From contig JAATGP010000004.1 of NCBI GenBank assembly GCA_015654635.1, positions 186,001-250,000 of the forward strand: a DNA stretch of 64,000 nt, in the 5' to 3' direction. A program made the position numbers and the translations under genes. The notes under the pieces are model-generated. The model ran no database searches. It had not been told where the DNA came from and was given only the letters and a program-made list of their open reading frames with translations. The DNA comes from Alphaproteobacteria bacterium (GTDB lineage: Bacteria; Pseudomonadota; Alphaproteobacteria; Micropepsales; Micropepsaceae). Shown piece after piece: positions 33,553-42,582 of this stretch (the stretch's first letter is position 1; the number at the start of each line of letters is the position of its first letter).

Positions 33553-34158
33553 TTACTGCTGCGGTGCCCGCTGAGCCGGCGCGGTGTTATCGACCGCGGT
33601 GTCGGCATCGAGCCCACCACCATCGCTCTGTTGTGCTGGCGCGGCTTGACCCGGGGCAGCAGCCTGATCCGGCGGAGGCGGCGGCGGCGAATTGGCGGCC
33701 AGAGCCTCATCGGTCTCGCCGGGCGGGATTTCGCGCACTTGATAGGTGGTCATGCCGTCGGTGCGCGCCACGCTGTAGAGCGCCACGCAGCTGTTCTGCT
33801 TCTTGAGATCCTTGCATTTTTTATGCGCGGCATCTTCGGTTTTGAGATCGGCCAGCAGTGTATAGGTCTCGCCACCCGCGCTCGCAGTGCAGGATTTGCG
33901 GCCCTTGACGTCGGTCGCCTTCGCGGCAGTGCTCGACAGCTCTGCGGAGGGAGAGATGACGCCAAAATCCCGCGCCTGGGTTAGGGTGGCAAAGCAAATG
34001 TCACGGCCACTCGGGCCAAAGACACCGCCGAAATAAAGCCCGGCCGCAATCGCAACCACGGCCAAGGCGCCGCCGCCGATCCAATAGGTCTTGCGAGTCT
34101 GGACGGAGGTCAAAATTGCGTCGACTTTGGACGGCGGGGTGGGCGTTGTTTCGGACAC
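33553..34158 (-). CDS. Membrane-anchored hypothetical protein with Pro/Ala-rich tail
   Basis: About 201 aa from GTG 34158 (MSETTPTPPSKVDAIL...). The track starts at ATG 34200, whose upstream sequence lacks a ribosome site; the choice is not certain. One TM helix (TYWIGGGALAVVAIAAGLYFG) is followed by a periplasmic domain of about 110 residues with four Cys (DICFATL, KSCTASAGG, KKCKDL, NSCVALYS). An IalB-like fold is possible from the Cys pattern. A low-complexity Pro/Ala/Gln tail ends the protein. Convergent with the EVE gene. Confidence 0.55.
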   Translation of the reverse strand: MSETTPTPPSKVDAILTSVQTRKTYWIGGGALAVVAIAAGLYFGGVFGPSGRDICFATLTQARDFGVISPSAELSSTAAKATDVKGRKSCTASAGGETYTLLADLKTEDAAHKKCKDLKKQNSCVALYSVARTDGMTTYQVREIPPGETDEALAANSPPPPPPDQAAAPGQAAPAQQSDGGGLDADTAVDNTAPAQRAPQQ

Positions 34159-34350
34159 CGGTAAAATGACCTTTTGCTGGACCGCCCTACAGGGGCACAT
34201 TGGAATTCGCTGGCGCCGACGGGCACCTAGGCCCTGTTCATATCGCCAAATCGGGCGCGCTTCTAGCCTCCCTTTGCAGACAGAGTGGCGCCCTAAACGA
34301 TTAATACGGCAAAGATTTCCTGTTTGTAAGCTTCCCGGGCCAGGCCACGG

Positions 34351-34821
34351 TCACAGCGCCTTGCGGCGGGCGACGGTATAAGGGGTGTAACCGGCCTTTT
34401 CGTAGACCCCTGCCGCCAGTTCATTGCCCGCCAGATGGCCGATGCGGATGATTTTGTGGCCTTTGGCACGGCTCCAAGCCTCGCAAGCAGCCAAAAGCGC
34501 CTTTCCAGCCCCCTGCCCGCGTGCGCCCTCCTCGACATAAAGCTCGCAGATTTGCGCGGCGCGGCGCTCTTCTTCGATGACATAGGCTGGGGATTCGCTC
34601 TCGATCACCACCACCCAACCGATCAGGCCGCCTTCGCCCTCGGCGACGAAAATAGTGCCTTTTTCGGCTTCCTTCATCATGGCCGCGAATTGGTCTTCGC
34701 CATAGGCGGGATCCAGGCGGCGATCATATTCAAAGCCTGCTTCGTAACGCTGCAGCCCCCAGATAAAGGCGAGAATAGCGGGTCTGTCCTCAGGCAGGCG
34801 GGCGGAGCGGACGGTAATCAT
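34351..34821 (-). CDS. GNAT acetyltransferase 1
   Basis: 156 aa from ATG 34821 (AGGAG ten bases upstream); the track start adds 20 residues. GNAT fold: motif A with acetyl-CoA pyrophosphate loop VEEGARGQGAGKALL, preceded by AAQICELYVEE and followed by GHLAGNELAAGVYEKAGYTPY. The N-terminal RSARLPEDRPAILAFIWGLQRYEAGFEYDRRLDPAYGEDQF closely parallels the second GNAT at 35236. Likely an N- or small-molecule acetyltransferase; substrate unknown. The DUF6614 gene lies one base upstream, so they are an operon. Confidence 0.85.
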   Translation of the reverse strand: MITVRSARLPEDRPAILAFIWGLQRYEAGFEYDRRLDPAYGEDQFAAMMKEAEKGTIFVAEGEGGLIGWVVVIESESPAYVIEEERRAAQICELYVEEGARGQGAGKALLAACEAWSRAKGHKIIRIGHLAGNELAAGVYEKAGYTPYTVARRKAL

Positions 34822-34822
34822 C

Positions 34823-35173
34823 TTAGAATTTCTCCTCACCTTCCCGGCGTCCAGGATCGGGGAAGTCGCGGTATAGAGCAAAGGTCAGATTGGCGGCAAA
34901 ACGATTGACGTCGAAATGCCGGCTTTCGACGGGCTCGGCGCGGGCGGAGACTCGGGCAAAAGCGCGCTCCAGCTGAGCGAGATTTTGGGTCTGCATGACA
35001 CAATGAAATTCGCCGAGTTCGCGGGGCCCGAGGCCCAGCTTGCGGCGCGTGAGCTGCCAGCCTTCGATCAAGCTTTGGGCCTTCAGATGCTCCAAGAAAC
35101 GGGCGAGATTGCGGGCGAAATCGAGGTCCTTCGTTCCCGGCTTCAAATCGAAAAAAGCGTGGTAGTGGTCCAT
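34823..35173 (-). CDS. DUF6614-type protein
   Basis: 116 aa from ATG 35173 (MDHYHAFFDLKPG); a TTG at 35188 is an alternative. It matches an uncharacterised proteobacterial family I recall as DUF6614: 'HYH..F.LKPG..D.DFA......L.HLK.QG.IEG..LTRRKLGLGP.ELGEFH', with the GLGPRELGEFHCVMQTQNLAQL segment diagnostic. Ferredoxin-like dimeric folds are plausible. It sits between two related GNAT genes and is coupled to the first. Function unknown. Confidence 0.65.
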   Translation of the reverse strand: MDHYHAFFDLKPGTKDLDFARNLARFLEHLKAQSLIEGWQLTRRKLGLGPRELGEFHCVMQTQNLAQLERAFARVSARAEPVESRHFDVNRFAANLTFALYRDFPDPGRREGEEKF

Positions 35174-35190
35174 GGCTCGGCCAGACAAAT

Positions 35191-35218
35191 CCCCGCCGCC
35201 AGTTTCCCGACGGCGGGG
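35191..35218 (-). terminator. Hairpin between the second GNAT and the DUF6614 gene
   Basis: An 8-bp GC stem, CCCCGCCG / CGGCGGGG, lies 17 bp after the minus-strand GNAT stop. The U-tract is weak (ATTTGT on the minus strand), so it may be a pause or processing hairpin rather than an efficient terminator. Confidence 0.45.
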
Positions 35219-35235
35219 CGTTTCGTCTAGGGGCC

Positions 35236-35796
35236 TTAAGCGGCCGAAAGCGGCAGGCGCTTGGCGCGGACAGGCCGCAGCGGGATGACGTTCAACTCTT
35301 CGGCGGTTTCTTCCCGCGCGGGCAGGAGGCGCTTTTTGACTTCATGGCAATAAGGCAAGTAGCCGGCTTTGGCATAAGCGCGGGCGGCACCGGCATTGCG
35401 GGTGAGAAGATCGATGCGCATGGTGGCATAGCCGTTGGCCATCGCCCAATCTTCGCAAGCCCGAATGAGTTTCTGGCCGGAGCCTGAGCCGCGCCCGTCT
35501 TCGCTGAGATAAAGTTCGGCGAGATAGGCAAAGCGGCGCTCATCGGCGCGGATAAAGGCTTCGCTCTGTTCTTCGTAGACGGCAGCCCAGCCGATGGGGC
35601 GGTGCGCGTCGTCTTCGGCCATGAAGATCGCACCTTTTGCGGTGCGCTCGAGGAGGTAGGCGAAGTACTCCTCGGCCATGGCGAGATCGATCAAGTGGTT
35701 GGGTTCGAGGAACGATTCGTAGCGTTGCAGCGCTACGATGTAGTCGAGGATCACTGGCTTGTCGTTCGGCAGCCGCGCCTCTCTGATGGTACACAC
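35236..35796 (-). CDS. GNAT acetyltransferase 2
   Basis: 186 aa. Same architecture as the GNAT at 34351: IREARLPNDKPVILDYIVALQRYESFLEPNHLIDLAMAEEYF at the start, then LAELYLSEDGRGSGSGQKLIRACEDWA (acetyl-CoA loop) and NAGAARAYAKAGYLPY. A C-terminal extension of about 30 residues (EETAEELNVIPLRPVRAKRLP) is absent from copy 1. The two copies are probably old tandem duplicates, now separated by the DUF6614 gene. Substrate unknown. Confidence 0.85.
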   Translation of the reverse strand: MCTIREARLPNDKPVILDYIVALQRYESFLEPNHLIDLAMAEEYFAYLLERTAKGAIFMAEDDAHRPIGWAAVYEEQSEAFIRADERRFAYLAELYLSEDGRGSGSGQKLIRACEDWAMANGYATMRIDLLTRNAGAARAYAKAGYLPYCHEVKKRLLPAREETAEELNVIPLRPVRAKRLPLSAA

Positions 35797-36095
35797 GATT
35801 GTAAGCTTGTCCCTGAGCCATCTCGGCGGACGGGTACCTGGAAACGCGGCAAAATCGGGCGAAATCCAGGCTCGTCACTTTGCTGATTGCAGTGGCGCTG
35901 TTGTACCGGGGCGGCTGTGGCGGCGGCAAGGTGGCAAGAAATATAAATCAGCGCAGTTCCCCGCCTTGGCATCATGCGAAGAAACGCCCCAAGCCCCTGA
36001 AGCCCGTCACTATTCAAGGAATTTTGCGAGAAGCTACGGGTGTTGCAAATCGGTAATGGCGGGGCGCTTTTTCCCCGCCGCCGATCAAGAACCAC
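35797..36095. other. 299-bp gap without a supported gene
   Basis: A short plus-strand frame (RLVTLLIAVALLYRGGCGGGK...) lacks an ATG and a ribosome site. Near the antiporter's end a 7-bp hairpin GGCGGGG / CCCCGCC (36058-36079) lies 17 bp after its stop but has no U-tract. Nothing else is recognised. Confidence 0.4.
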
Positions 36096-37505
36096 TTAAC
36101 GGGCCGCAGCGGGCAGACCAGCCGTGCGCCGCTGGGCCCATAGAGCGAAGTCCAGCAGCGGGCCGGTCATGAAGGTTGTGGCCAGCGCCATCAGCACCAT
36201 CATCGAGAAGATGCGCGGCGGCAGAATGCCGAGATCGTAACCGATGTTGAGCGCAATCAGTTCGACCAGGCCGCGGGTGTTCATCAGCGCGCCGAGCGAG
36301 AAAGCTTCGTTCCAGCTCATGCCGGTCAGCCTCGCCGGAATCATGCTGCCGACCACCTTGCCGGTTACCGCCACTGCGATGATTCCGGCCAGCACATACC
36401 AGCTGGTAACATCGTTCAAGAGATTGACTTGGGTGCGCAGGCCGCTGAAGGCGAAGAAGAGTGGCAGCAGAAAGACGGTGCTGAAATTTTCCAGCCGTAG
36501 GGCCAGATAATCGTGGAAGTCCTTGTTTCGCGGCATCACCACACCAGCCAGGAAGGCGCCGAACAGCGCGTGGATGCCCATGGCTTGCGTCGCCAGCGCC
36601 GAGGCCGTCATGACGATCAGAACAACGGCGATGACAGTGAGCGATTGCCGGCCCTGGATCAGCCGCCCGATGGGCAGCCAGTGCGCGAGCATAGGCCGGG
36701 CGATGCCCAGCATGGCCGCCACATAGACTACCAGAAGCCCGAGATTGACGATGGTCGAGGTCAATCCGGTGGCGCGCGCCAGGGCCACGACGATGGCAAG
36801 AATGGCCCAGGCCGTGGCGTCGTCCACCGCAGCGCAAGTCGTGGCCGTGGCGCCCAGCGGTGTCCGCGTCAAGCCGCGATCATTGAGGATGCGCACCAGC
36901 ACCGGAAAGGCCGTGATGCTCATGGCAATGCCCATGAAGAGCGCGAAGGTCACGAACGAGGTCCCCGGCGCGGCATAGGATTTGTAGAGCACAAGCGAAG
37001 CAACCACGCCCAGGAGATAGGGCACCATGATGCTGGAATGGCTGACCACGATGGCGGTCTGCGCCCGGCGCTTCAGATTGGTGACATCGAGTTCCAGCCC
37101 GACCACGAACATGAAGAGGCAGACGCCGATCTGGCTGAAAAGCTGCAGCACACCCAGCGAGGCTTTGGGAAAAATGAACGTGAAGGCATCCGGTGCCAGC
37201 CAGCCGAGCAATGAGGGCCCCAGCAAGATGCCTGCCGCAATTTCACCGATAACCGCAGGCTGACCGAAATGGACCGCTGCTGCACCCGCAAGCCGTGCCG
37301 CAACCACGATGACGATAAACTGCACCAAGAGGCCGGCCAGCGGCTCGTGCATATTTTGCCAGAAGGCGGACCAGACACTTGCGCCATGGCCTGCTTGCAC
37401 CACCGGCAAGGCAGCAGAAAAATCCCGGCCCAGATAGAATGTGGCACAGAGGCCGAGAACGAAGATGACCGAAACAACGCCATAGATCGCCAAAATCCGT
37501 CGCAA
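36096..37505 (-). CDS. CPA2-family cation:proton antiporter
   Basis: 469 aa if translation starts at TTG 37505, which has AGGGGAGG seven bases upstream; the track starts ten codons earlier. Na+/H+ exchanger domain with about 12-13 TM helices: [33 protein letters not shown], and the ion-binding region [15 protein letters not shown] (paired Asp) with [21 protein letters not shown]. No C-terminal TrkA-N/RCK regulatory domain, unlike KefB/KefC. Probably exchanges Na+ or K+ for H+ in the inner membrane. It is a single-gene unit. Confidence 0.85.
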   Translation of the reverse strand: MRRILAIYGVVSVIFVLGLCATFYLGRDFSAALPVVQAGHGASVWSAFWQNMHEPLAGLLVQFIVIVVAARLAGAAAVHFGQPAVIGEIAAGILLGPSLLGWLAPDAFTFIFPKASLGVLQLFSQIGVCLFMFVVGLELDVTNLKRRAQTAIVVSHSSIMVPYLLGVVASLVLYKSYAAPGTSFVTFALFMGIAMSITAFPVLVRILNDRGLTRTPLGATATTCAAVDDATAWAILAIVVALARATGLTSTIVNLGLLVVYVAAMLGIARPMLAHWLPIGRLIQGRQSLTVIAVVLIVMTASALATQAMGIHALFGAFLAGVVMPRNKDFHDYLALRLENFSTVFLLPLFFAFSGLRTQVNLLNDVTSWYVLAGIIAVAVTGKVVGSMIPARLTGMSWNEAFSLGALMNTRGLVELIALNIGYDLGILPPRIFSMMVLMALATTFMTGPLLDFALWAQRRTAGLPAAAR

Positions 37506-37699
37506 GACATAACCTCCCCTTCTGCGCCACGCCAACGGGCACGCGAACGGCTACCGTCCCCAGATCAGCGCGCATACCGATGCGCGCGTGCCCGTATCGT
37601 CAAATTTTTGATGGATCCGCCGCGGCCCTCGAGCGCACGTGCGTATGCGTCTATAACCCGAAATTTGGAGTTAGTGCAATTATAATTTGCTACTCCCCG

Positions 37700-37734
37700 T
37701 CAAAACAAAACCCCGCCAGTTGCCCGGCGGGGTT
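37700..37734 (-). terminator. Terminator of pntAB
   Basis: A 9-bp stem AACCCCGCC / GGCGGGGTT with an 8-base loop is followed on the minus strand by TTTTGTTTTG. It lies 24 bp after the pntB stop. Confidence 0.85.
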
Positions 37735-37758
37735 GATGTCGTTGCCTGAGGCGAAGGT

Positions 37759-39210
37759 TTAGGCTTTGAGGGCCGCAAGCACTTCGTCCAGCATCTTCTT
37801 GGCATCGCCGAACAACATCCGGTTGTTCTCTTTGTAGAACAGCGGATTGTCGACGCCGGCGTAACCAGACGCCATCGAACGCTTCATGACGACAGAGGTC
37901 TTGGCCTTCCACACTTCCAAGACCGGCATGCCGGCGATGGGAGAGGTGGGGTCTTCTTGCGCTGCCGGATTGACGATATCGTTGGCACCGATAACCATCG
38001 ACACATCCGTGTCTGGAAAGTCATCGTTCAGCTCGTCCATTTCCATCACGATGTCGTACGGCACCTTGGCCTCTGCGAGCAGCACGTTCATGTGCCCCGG
38101 CATACGGCCCGCAACCGGGTGGATGCCGAAACGCACGTTCTTGCCCATCTCGCGCAGAACCTTGGTGATCTCATAGACCGTATGCTGAGCTTGGGCGACC
38201 GCCATGCCGTAACCCGGAACGATGATGACCGACTTGGCTTCCTTCAGCAGCTCCGCCGTTTCCTGCGCGCTGATGGGGGTGACTTCGCCAACCGGACCGG
38301 CATCGCCGCTCTTCTTGGCAACCGCACCGCCGCCCGTGCCGAAACCACCGGCAATCACCGACAGGAAGTGACGGTTCATCGCCTTGCACATGATGTAGGA
38401 AAGGATCGCACCCGAAGAACCGACCAGCGCACCGACGACGATAAGAAGATCGTTCGAGAGCATGAAGCCCGTCGCCGCCGCGGCCCAACCCGAATAGGAG
38501 TTGAGCATCGACACCACCACCGGCATATCCGCGCCGCCAATCGCCATCACCATATGGATGCCGAAGAGAAGTGCGCTCACCGTCATGATAATAAGCGGAA
38601 GCGTGGCCGTCTGGATACTATCGGCGGTGACGAAGGCGTAACCGAAGTACAGCACCAGCACGAGGCCCGTCAGGTTGATGAAGTGACGGCCCGGCAGCAG
38701 CATAGGCTTGCCGCCGATCTTGCCCGACAGCTTGCCGAACGCGATTACCGACCCGGAGAAGGTCACCGCACCAATCAACACGCCGATATAGATCTCGGTG
38801 ACGTGGATGACGTGCTCGGCACCAACGAACTGGATCGACGTGTCGATGAAGCTGGCGTAACCGATGGTGCAAGCCGCCAGACCCACCAAGCTGTGCATGA
38901 TGGCGACCAGTTCCGGCATCTGAGTCATCTTGACCACGCGGGCCGCGATAATGCCGACGGTGCCGCCGACCGCCATGGCCGCGATGATGAAGACCAGACC
39001 GCCCGGCATCACCAGCTTCCATTCTTCATGACCACCGGGAATTTCCACCAGACGGCTGCCGAAGATGGTCGCCAGAACGGCAATCGTCATGCCGATGATG
39101 CCGAACCAGTTGCCACGGCGGGAGGTCTCCGGATTGGAAAGACCGCCGAGGCTAAGGACGAAAAGAATGATGGCTCCGATATAGGAGACCGTCGTCAGAG
39201 TTGCAGACAT
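37759..39210 (-). CDS. pntB: NAD(P) transhydrogenase beta subunit
   Basis: 483 aa. It couples proton re-entry to hydride transfer from NADH to NADP+, supplying NADPH. About nine TM helices at the N-terminus (domain II; the proton-path region includes [13 protein letters not shown]) are followed by the soluble NADP-binding domain III. That domain has [56 protein letters not shown] and [21 protein letters not shown]. It lies 12 bp after pntA. The 808-aa plus-strand ORF covering pntAB is a shadow. Confidence 0.97.
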   Translation of the reverse strand: MSATLTTVSYIGAIILFVLSLGGLSNPETSRRGNWFGIIGMTIAVLATIFGSRLVEIPGGHEEWKLVMPGGLVFIIAAMAVGGTVGIIAARVVKMTQMPELVAIMHSLVGLAACTIGYASFIDTSIQFVGAEHVIHVTEIYIGVLIGAVTFSGSVIAFGKLSGKIGGKPMLLPGRHFINLTGLVLVLYFGYAFVTADSIQTATLPLIIMTVSALLFGIHMVMAIGGADMPVVVSMLNSYSGWAAAATGFMLSNDLLIVVGALVGSSGAILSYIMCKAMNRHFLSVIAGGFGTGGGAVAKKSGDAGPVGEVTPISAQETAELLKEAKSVIIVPGYGMAVAQAQHTVYEITKVLREMGKNVRFGIHPVAGRMPGHMNVLLAEAKVPYDIVMEMDELNDDFPDTDVSMVIGANDIVNPAAQEDPTSPIAGMPVLEVWKAKTSVVMKRSMASGYAGVDNPLFYKENNRMLFGDAKKMLDEVLAALKA

Positions 39211-39222
39211 GTGTGCGGCCCC

Positions 39223-40791
39223 CTATTTGCGGAACATCATCAGCATGCGCCGCGTTACCGCGAAGCCGCCGAACATATTGATCGAAGTAAGCGCGATACC
39301 GACGATGGCGATCCAGCGGATCAATTCGTCAGGCCGTGCAATCCCAGGCGCCACTTGCGGGGCGATCTGGATCAGCGCTCCGATCGTGATGATGCTCGAG
39401 ATGGCATTGGTGACACTCATCAGCGGCGTATGCAGCGCCGGTGTGACGTTCCAAACCACCATATAGCCGACGAACACCGCCAGCACGAACACCGTGAAGT
39501 GCCCGATAAAGGCCGGTGGCGCATAAAGGCCGATCAGTACAAACAACGCGACCGCCACGATGGGCAGCGTGAGGGCACCGAACACCTTCGCCACAACGCT
39601 CTTTTCCTTGACCGGCACAGGGGCGATGGCTGCCTTGGGAGCGGGCGGCGCGGGAAGTTTGAGCGGCGGCGCCGGCCAAGTGATCTCACCATCCTTGATC
39701 ACGGTGAAGCCGCGGATCGCATCGTCTTCCATATTGACGACGATCTGACCGTCCTTGGCCTTGCACAACTCTTCGGTGAGGCGGAAGAGGTTGGTTGCAT
39801 AAAGCGTCGAGGACTGCTTGGCGAGGCGGGACGCCAGATCGGTATAACCGATGATGGTGACGCCATGCTTGACCACCGCTTTGTCGGCTTCGGTCAATTC
39901 ACAGTTGCCGCCACGTTCCGCCGCCATATCGACGATCACGCTGCCGGGCTTCATCGAAGCGACCATTTCGGCCGTGATGAGCTTGGGCGCGGGCTTGCCC
40001 GGGATCAGGGCCGTCGTGATGATGATGTCGACGTCCTTGGCTTGCTTGGCGTACATTTCGCGCTGAGCCTTCTGGAAGCCCTCGCTCATCACCTTGGCAT
40101 AGCCGCCGCCGCCCGAGCCTTCTTCCTCGTACTCGACCTTGACGAACTCGCCGCCCAGCGATTTGACCTGATCGGCAACTTCGGCGCGCGTATCATTGGC
40201 ACGCACGATGGCGCCGAGACCTGCCGCCGTTCCGATCGCGGCCAGACCGGCAACGCCAGCACCAGCGATAAACACCTTGGCAGGCGGGATCTTGCCAGCC
40301 GCCGTAATCTGACCGTTAAAGTAGCGGCCAAAGGCGTTGGCCGCTTCGATCACCGCGCGATAGCCGCCGATACCCGCCATTGAGGTCAGCGCATCCATCT
40401 TCTGCGCGCGCGACAACAGCCGCGGCACGCAATCCATGGCCAGCACGGTCACCTTGCGCTCGGCGAGAGCTTTCATGAGGTCGGGATTCTGCGCCGGCCA
40501 AATAAAGCTGATCAGCGTCTGTCCCGCCTTCATCAGCGCGACTTCGCGCATCTCCGGCTCGCGGACTTTGAAGACGATATCAGAGGCCGACCACAGCTCG
40601 GCTGCGCTTGAAACGACTTTTGCACCTGCATTCGTGAAGGCGTCATCGAAGAAGCTGGCGCCATCACCGGCGCCGCTTTCGACCGTCACAGAAAATCCAA
40701 GTTTTATAAGTTTCTCGACAGTGTCCGGAGCGGTTGCGACCCGCTTTTCACCGGCATAAGTCTCTTTCGGGATTCCGATGGTTTGAGGCAT
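39223..40791 (-). CDS. pntA: NAD(P) transhydrogenase alpha subunit (fused A1-A2)
   Basis: 522 aa. The NAD-binding domain I (MPQTIGIPKETYAGEKRVATAPDTVEKL; VFIAGAGVAGLAAIGTAAGLGA; RGGNCELTEADK) covers about 1-370. A Pro/Ala/Lys linker joins it to four TM helices of domain II (FGALTLPIVAVALFVLIG...). So pntAA and pntAB are one gene, as in E. coli; many alphaproteobacteria split them. The end has VTRRMLMMFRK. The aa3-oxidase subunit IV gene lies upstream in the same direction. Confidence 0.97.
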   Translation of the reverse strand: MPQTIGIPKETYAGEKRVATAPDTVEKLIKLGFSVTVESGAGDGASFFDDAFTNAGAKVVSSAAELWSASDIVFKVREPEMREVALMKAGQTLISFIWPAQNPDLMKALAERKVTVLAMDCVPRLLSRAQKMDALTSMAGIGGYRAVIEAANAFGRYFNGQITAAGKIPPAKVFIAGAGVAGLAAIGTAAGLGAIVRANDTRAEVADQVKSLGGEFVKVEYEEEGSGGGGYAKVMSEGFQKAQREMYAKQAKDVDIIITTALIPGKPAPKLITAEMVASMKPGSVIVDMAAERGGNCELTEADKAVVKHGVTIIGYTDLASRLAKQSSTLYATNLFRLTEELCKAKDGQIVVNMEDDAIRGFTVIKDGEITWPAPPLKLPAPPAPKAAIAPVPVKEKSVVAKVFGALTLPIVAVALFVLIGLYAPPAFIGHFTVFVLAVFVGYMVVWNVTPALHTPLMSVTNAISSIITIGALIQIAPQVAPGIARPDELIRWIAIVGIALTSINMFGGFAVTRRMLMMFRK

Positions 40792-41084
40792 GGTTCACGC
40801 ATCTCGTTGGTTGATCGAGGGCAACGGATCCCTCATACGGGCCACGGATATGGAGGCGGAAATTGGGCTGTAAAATGCAAGTATACCAGTCGAAAAGACA
40901 GCCGAAGCCAGCCCCCAAATTTAGCCGCGGTCGGCATAACCCAAAGATTCTTCATGGGCAACGCGGCTAGATGCGGCATTACACCCTTAAAGTGTGCATT
41001 CCTGCAGCATGTATTGGTTTGCCGGGCTTACAGTTGTGAGAAACGCCTGCATTGTTGGTGATTAAAGCCCACTGTCGAGCGCTG
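40792..41084. other. Leader region between the oxidase subunit IV gene and pntA
   Basis: This stretch of nearly 300 bp holds no gene I can support. A 31-codon plus-strand frame at 40876 (MQVYQSKRQPK) has no ribosome site. The sequence is relatively AT-rich around 40860-40900 and probably includes the pntA promoter, but no clear -35/-10 pair stands out. Confidence 0.4.
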
Positions 41085-41234
41085 TCAGGTGCGAAAGAGC
41101 AAGAGCCCGAGCAGAAGCAAAGCGAGGGCGGCAACATTCCATTTGAGCAACGATACAAAAAGACGCCAAGTGCGCAGATGCTCCCCCATCTCCAAGGTGA
41201 CAGGCCGTTCCGGATTCTCGTCGAGATCGTCCAT
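41085..41234 (-). CDS. aa3-type cytochrome c oxidase subunit IV
   Basis: 49 aa from ATG 41234 (GGGAG seven bases upstream); the track's 65-aa version adds a spurious N-terminus. A short polar start with EMGEHLRTWRLFVSLLKW leads into a single TM helix (NVAALALLLLGLLLF). The H-x-x-T/R-W-x-x-F pattern plus one helix is the COX_aa3_IV signature. It is a small accessory subunit of the terminal oxidase. Location just upstream of pntA is a recurring alphaproteobacterial arrangement, so the start and identity are mutually supported. Confidence 0.8.
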   Translation of the reverse strand: MDDLDENPERPVTLEMGEHLRTWRLFVSLLKWNVAALALLLLGLLLFRT

Positions 41235-41413
41235 GGCGAGGCTCCCACTGCACCGCCCGCAGAAGACCGGAGCGGGCTGCAAAGATCAATGGCGGATGCC
41301 CGAGTTCACGTTACCGTGCAGCACTGCGAATATGTCGCAGCTTAGCGTGGCATGCAAAAGCTTCTTAGCATGTTTCCGGCAAATACATTTGGATCATCAA
41401 ACCCGCCTGCATT

Positions 41414-42394
41414 TCAATCCAATGCCAGCTCGTCCGGCGAGCGCGAAGGATCGGAATGCTCCCAATCGGCCAAAACCGCGCGCAGAGCGGCCACCAGGGC
41501 CAACGGCTGATCCAGCATCATGTGGTGCTGCGCCTGGGGAATCTCCACCACCGGCGCCGAACGGCCGAGCAGATTGAACATGAATTCGCCAATGGCGGGA
41601 GGCATCAAAATCGAATGTTCGCCGCGGAAAATGGCAATCCGGCATTTGGTATCGCGCAAGCGCGCGGCCATATCGCCAATGGAGAAATTGCGCCATATCT
41701 GAGGATCGAACTTCCAGGTGAAGCCGCCCCCGACTTGGCGCAGGGAATGGCGCGCGACGTAATCCAGAAGATAAAGATTCTCGCAGACCTGCGGCGGCAA
41801 AAGGCGAAAACGCGCCAAGGCGGCGGCGATATCGGGATAAATGTTATGCGGCCGGAAGGCTGGTGGCCCAGGACGCGGGCGATCCGGCGGATTGACCGGC
41901 GAATCAAGAATGATCGTCCCAGCCAGCCGCTCGCCATAAAGAGCGCCGGCCAAAATCGTTACGAAGCCACCGAAGCTGTGGCCGATGATCACCGGCGGCT
42001 CATCGAGGGCAAGCATGCCCGAATGCTCGCACACCGCCAACACCTCAGCGGCGAAACACTCCATCGAATAGCCGGCGGGGCGCCATTCGCTGTCACCCAT
42101 ACCTGACAGATCGATTGCCACCACATGGTAGTCCCGCGACAGAAAGGGAGCGATGACACTCCACCAATAGGCATGGGCGGCATTGCCATGGACCAAGAGC
42201 AGGCCGGGCTTGGAAGGGTCGCCCCAGCGCAAGTAGTGGACGCGCGCGCCCTCCACCATGACATGCTCATGCTGCGGAACGACGGCGACAGCCTCCCGGA
42301 ACCACTGCGGCACTTCGGGCGGGCGGCCAGCCAACGCGGCCAGAGGGGTCTCCAACTCGGGAAAATCGACCTTGCTGACGGTTTCGTCACTCAT
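41414..42394 (-). CDS. Alpha/beta hydrolase
   Basis: 326 aa from ATG 42394 (two codons inside the track ORF). Alpha/beta hydrolase fold: oxyanion region LLLVHGNAAHAYWW, GMGDSEWR, nucleophile elbow IIGHSFGGF, acid in the EHS segment (IAIFRGEHSILMPP) and C-terminal catalytic His in PQAQHHMMLDQP. Closest in style to epoxide hydrolase / haloalkane dehalogenase-type proteins, but the substrate cannot be read. No signal peptide, so cytosolic. It stands alone between the oxidase subunit gene and the divergent response regulator. Confidence 0.85.
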   Translation of the reverse strand: MSDETVSKVDFPELETPLAALAGRPPEVPQWFREAVAVVPQHEHVMVEGARVHYLRWGDPSKPGLLLVHGNAAHAYWWSVIAPFLSRDYHVVAIDLSGMGDSEWRPAGYSMECFAAEVLAVCEHSGMLALDEPPVIIGHSFGGFVTILAGALYGERLAGTIILDSPVNPPDRPRPGPPAFRPHNIYPDIAAALARFRLLPPQVCENLYLLDYVARHSLRQVGGGFTWKFDPQIWRNFSIGDMAARLRDTKCRIAIFRGEHSILMPPAIGEFMFNLLGRSAPVVEIPQAQHHMMLDQPLALVAALRAVLADWEHSDPSRSPDELALD

Positions 42395-42477
42395 GCACAA
42401 AAGCTCGCATATAGAGGCCGCTATCTCAAGTCGCGTGGTGCAGGGCTATTGGTCCTCAGCCGGATCAATTGAGGCAA

Positions 42478-42541
42478 ATTTACGATTGGTTTACCCGGTC
42501 CCTTCTGTGCCACCAAAAGACACATCTTAAACAGACCTTTA
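42478..42541. promoter_or_regulatory. Two imperfect CtrA-like sites upstream of the sigma-54 regulator
   Basis: TTTACGATTGGTTTA (about 42478-42492) and TTAAACAGACCTTTA (about 42527-42541) each match TTAA-N7-TTAA with correct spacing, but with one changed base in one or both half-sites. They lie 40-105 bp before the ATG at 42583. Suggestive only. Confidence 0.3.
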
Positions 42542-42582
42542 CCCAGACCTGACCACCATGGGCCCTAACATTCGAGGATTCG

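Noticed and set aside
37957-40383. 808-aa plus-strand ORF opposite pntAB
   Set aside because: Exactly antisense to pntA and pntB, rich in His, Arg and Asp, with no family motifs. It is the expected mirror frame of GC-rich coding DNA.
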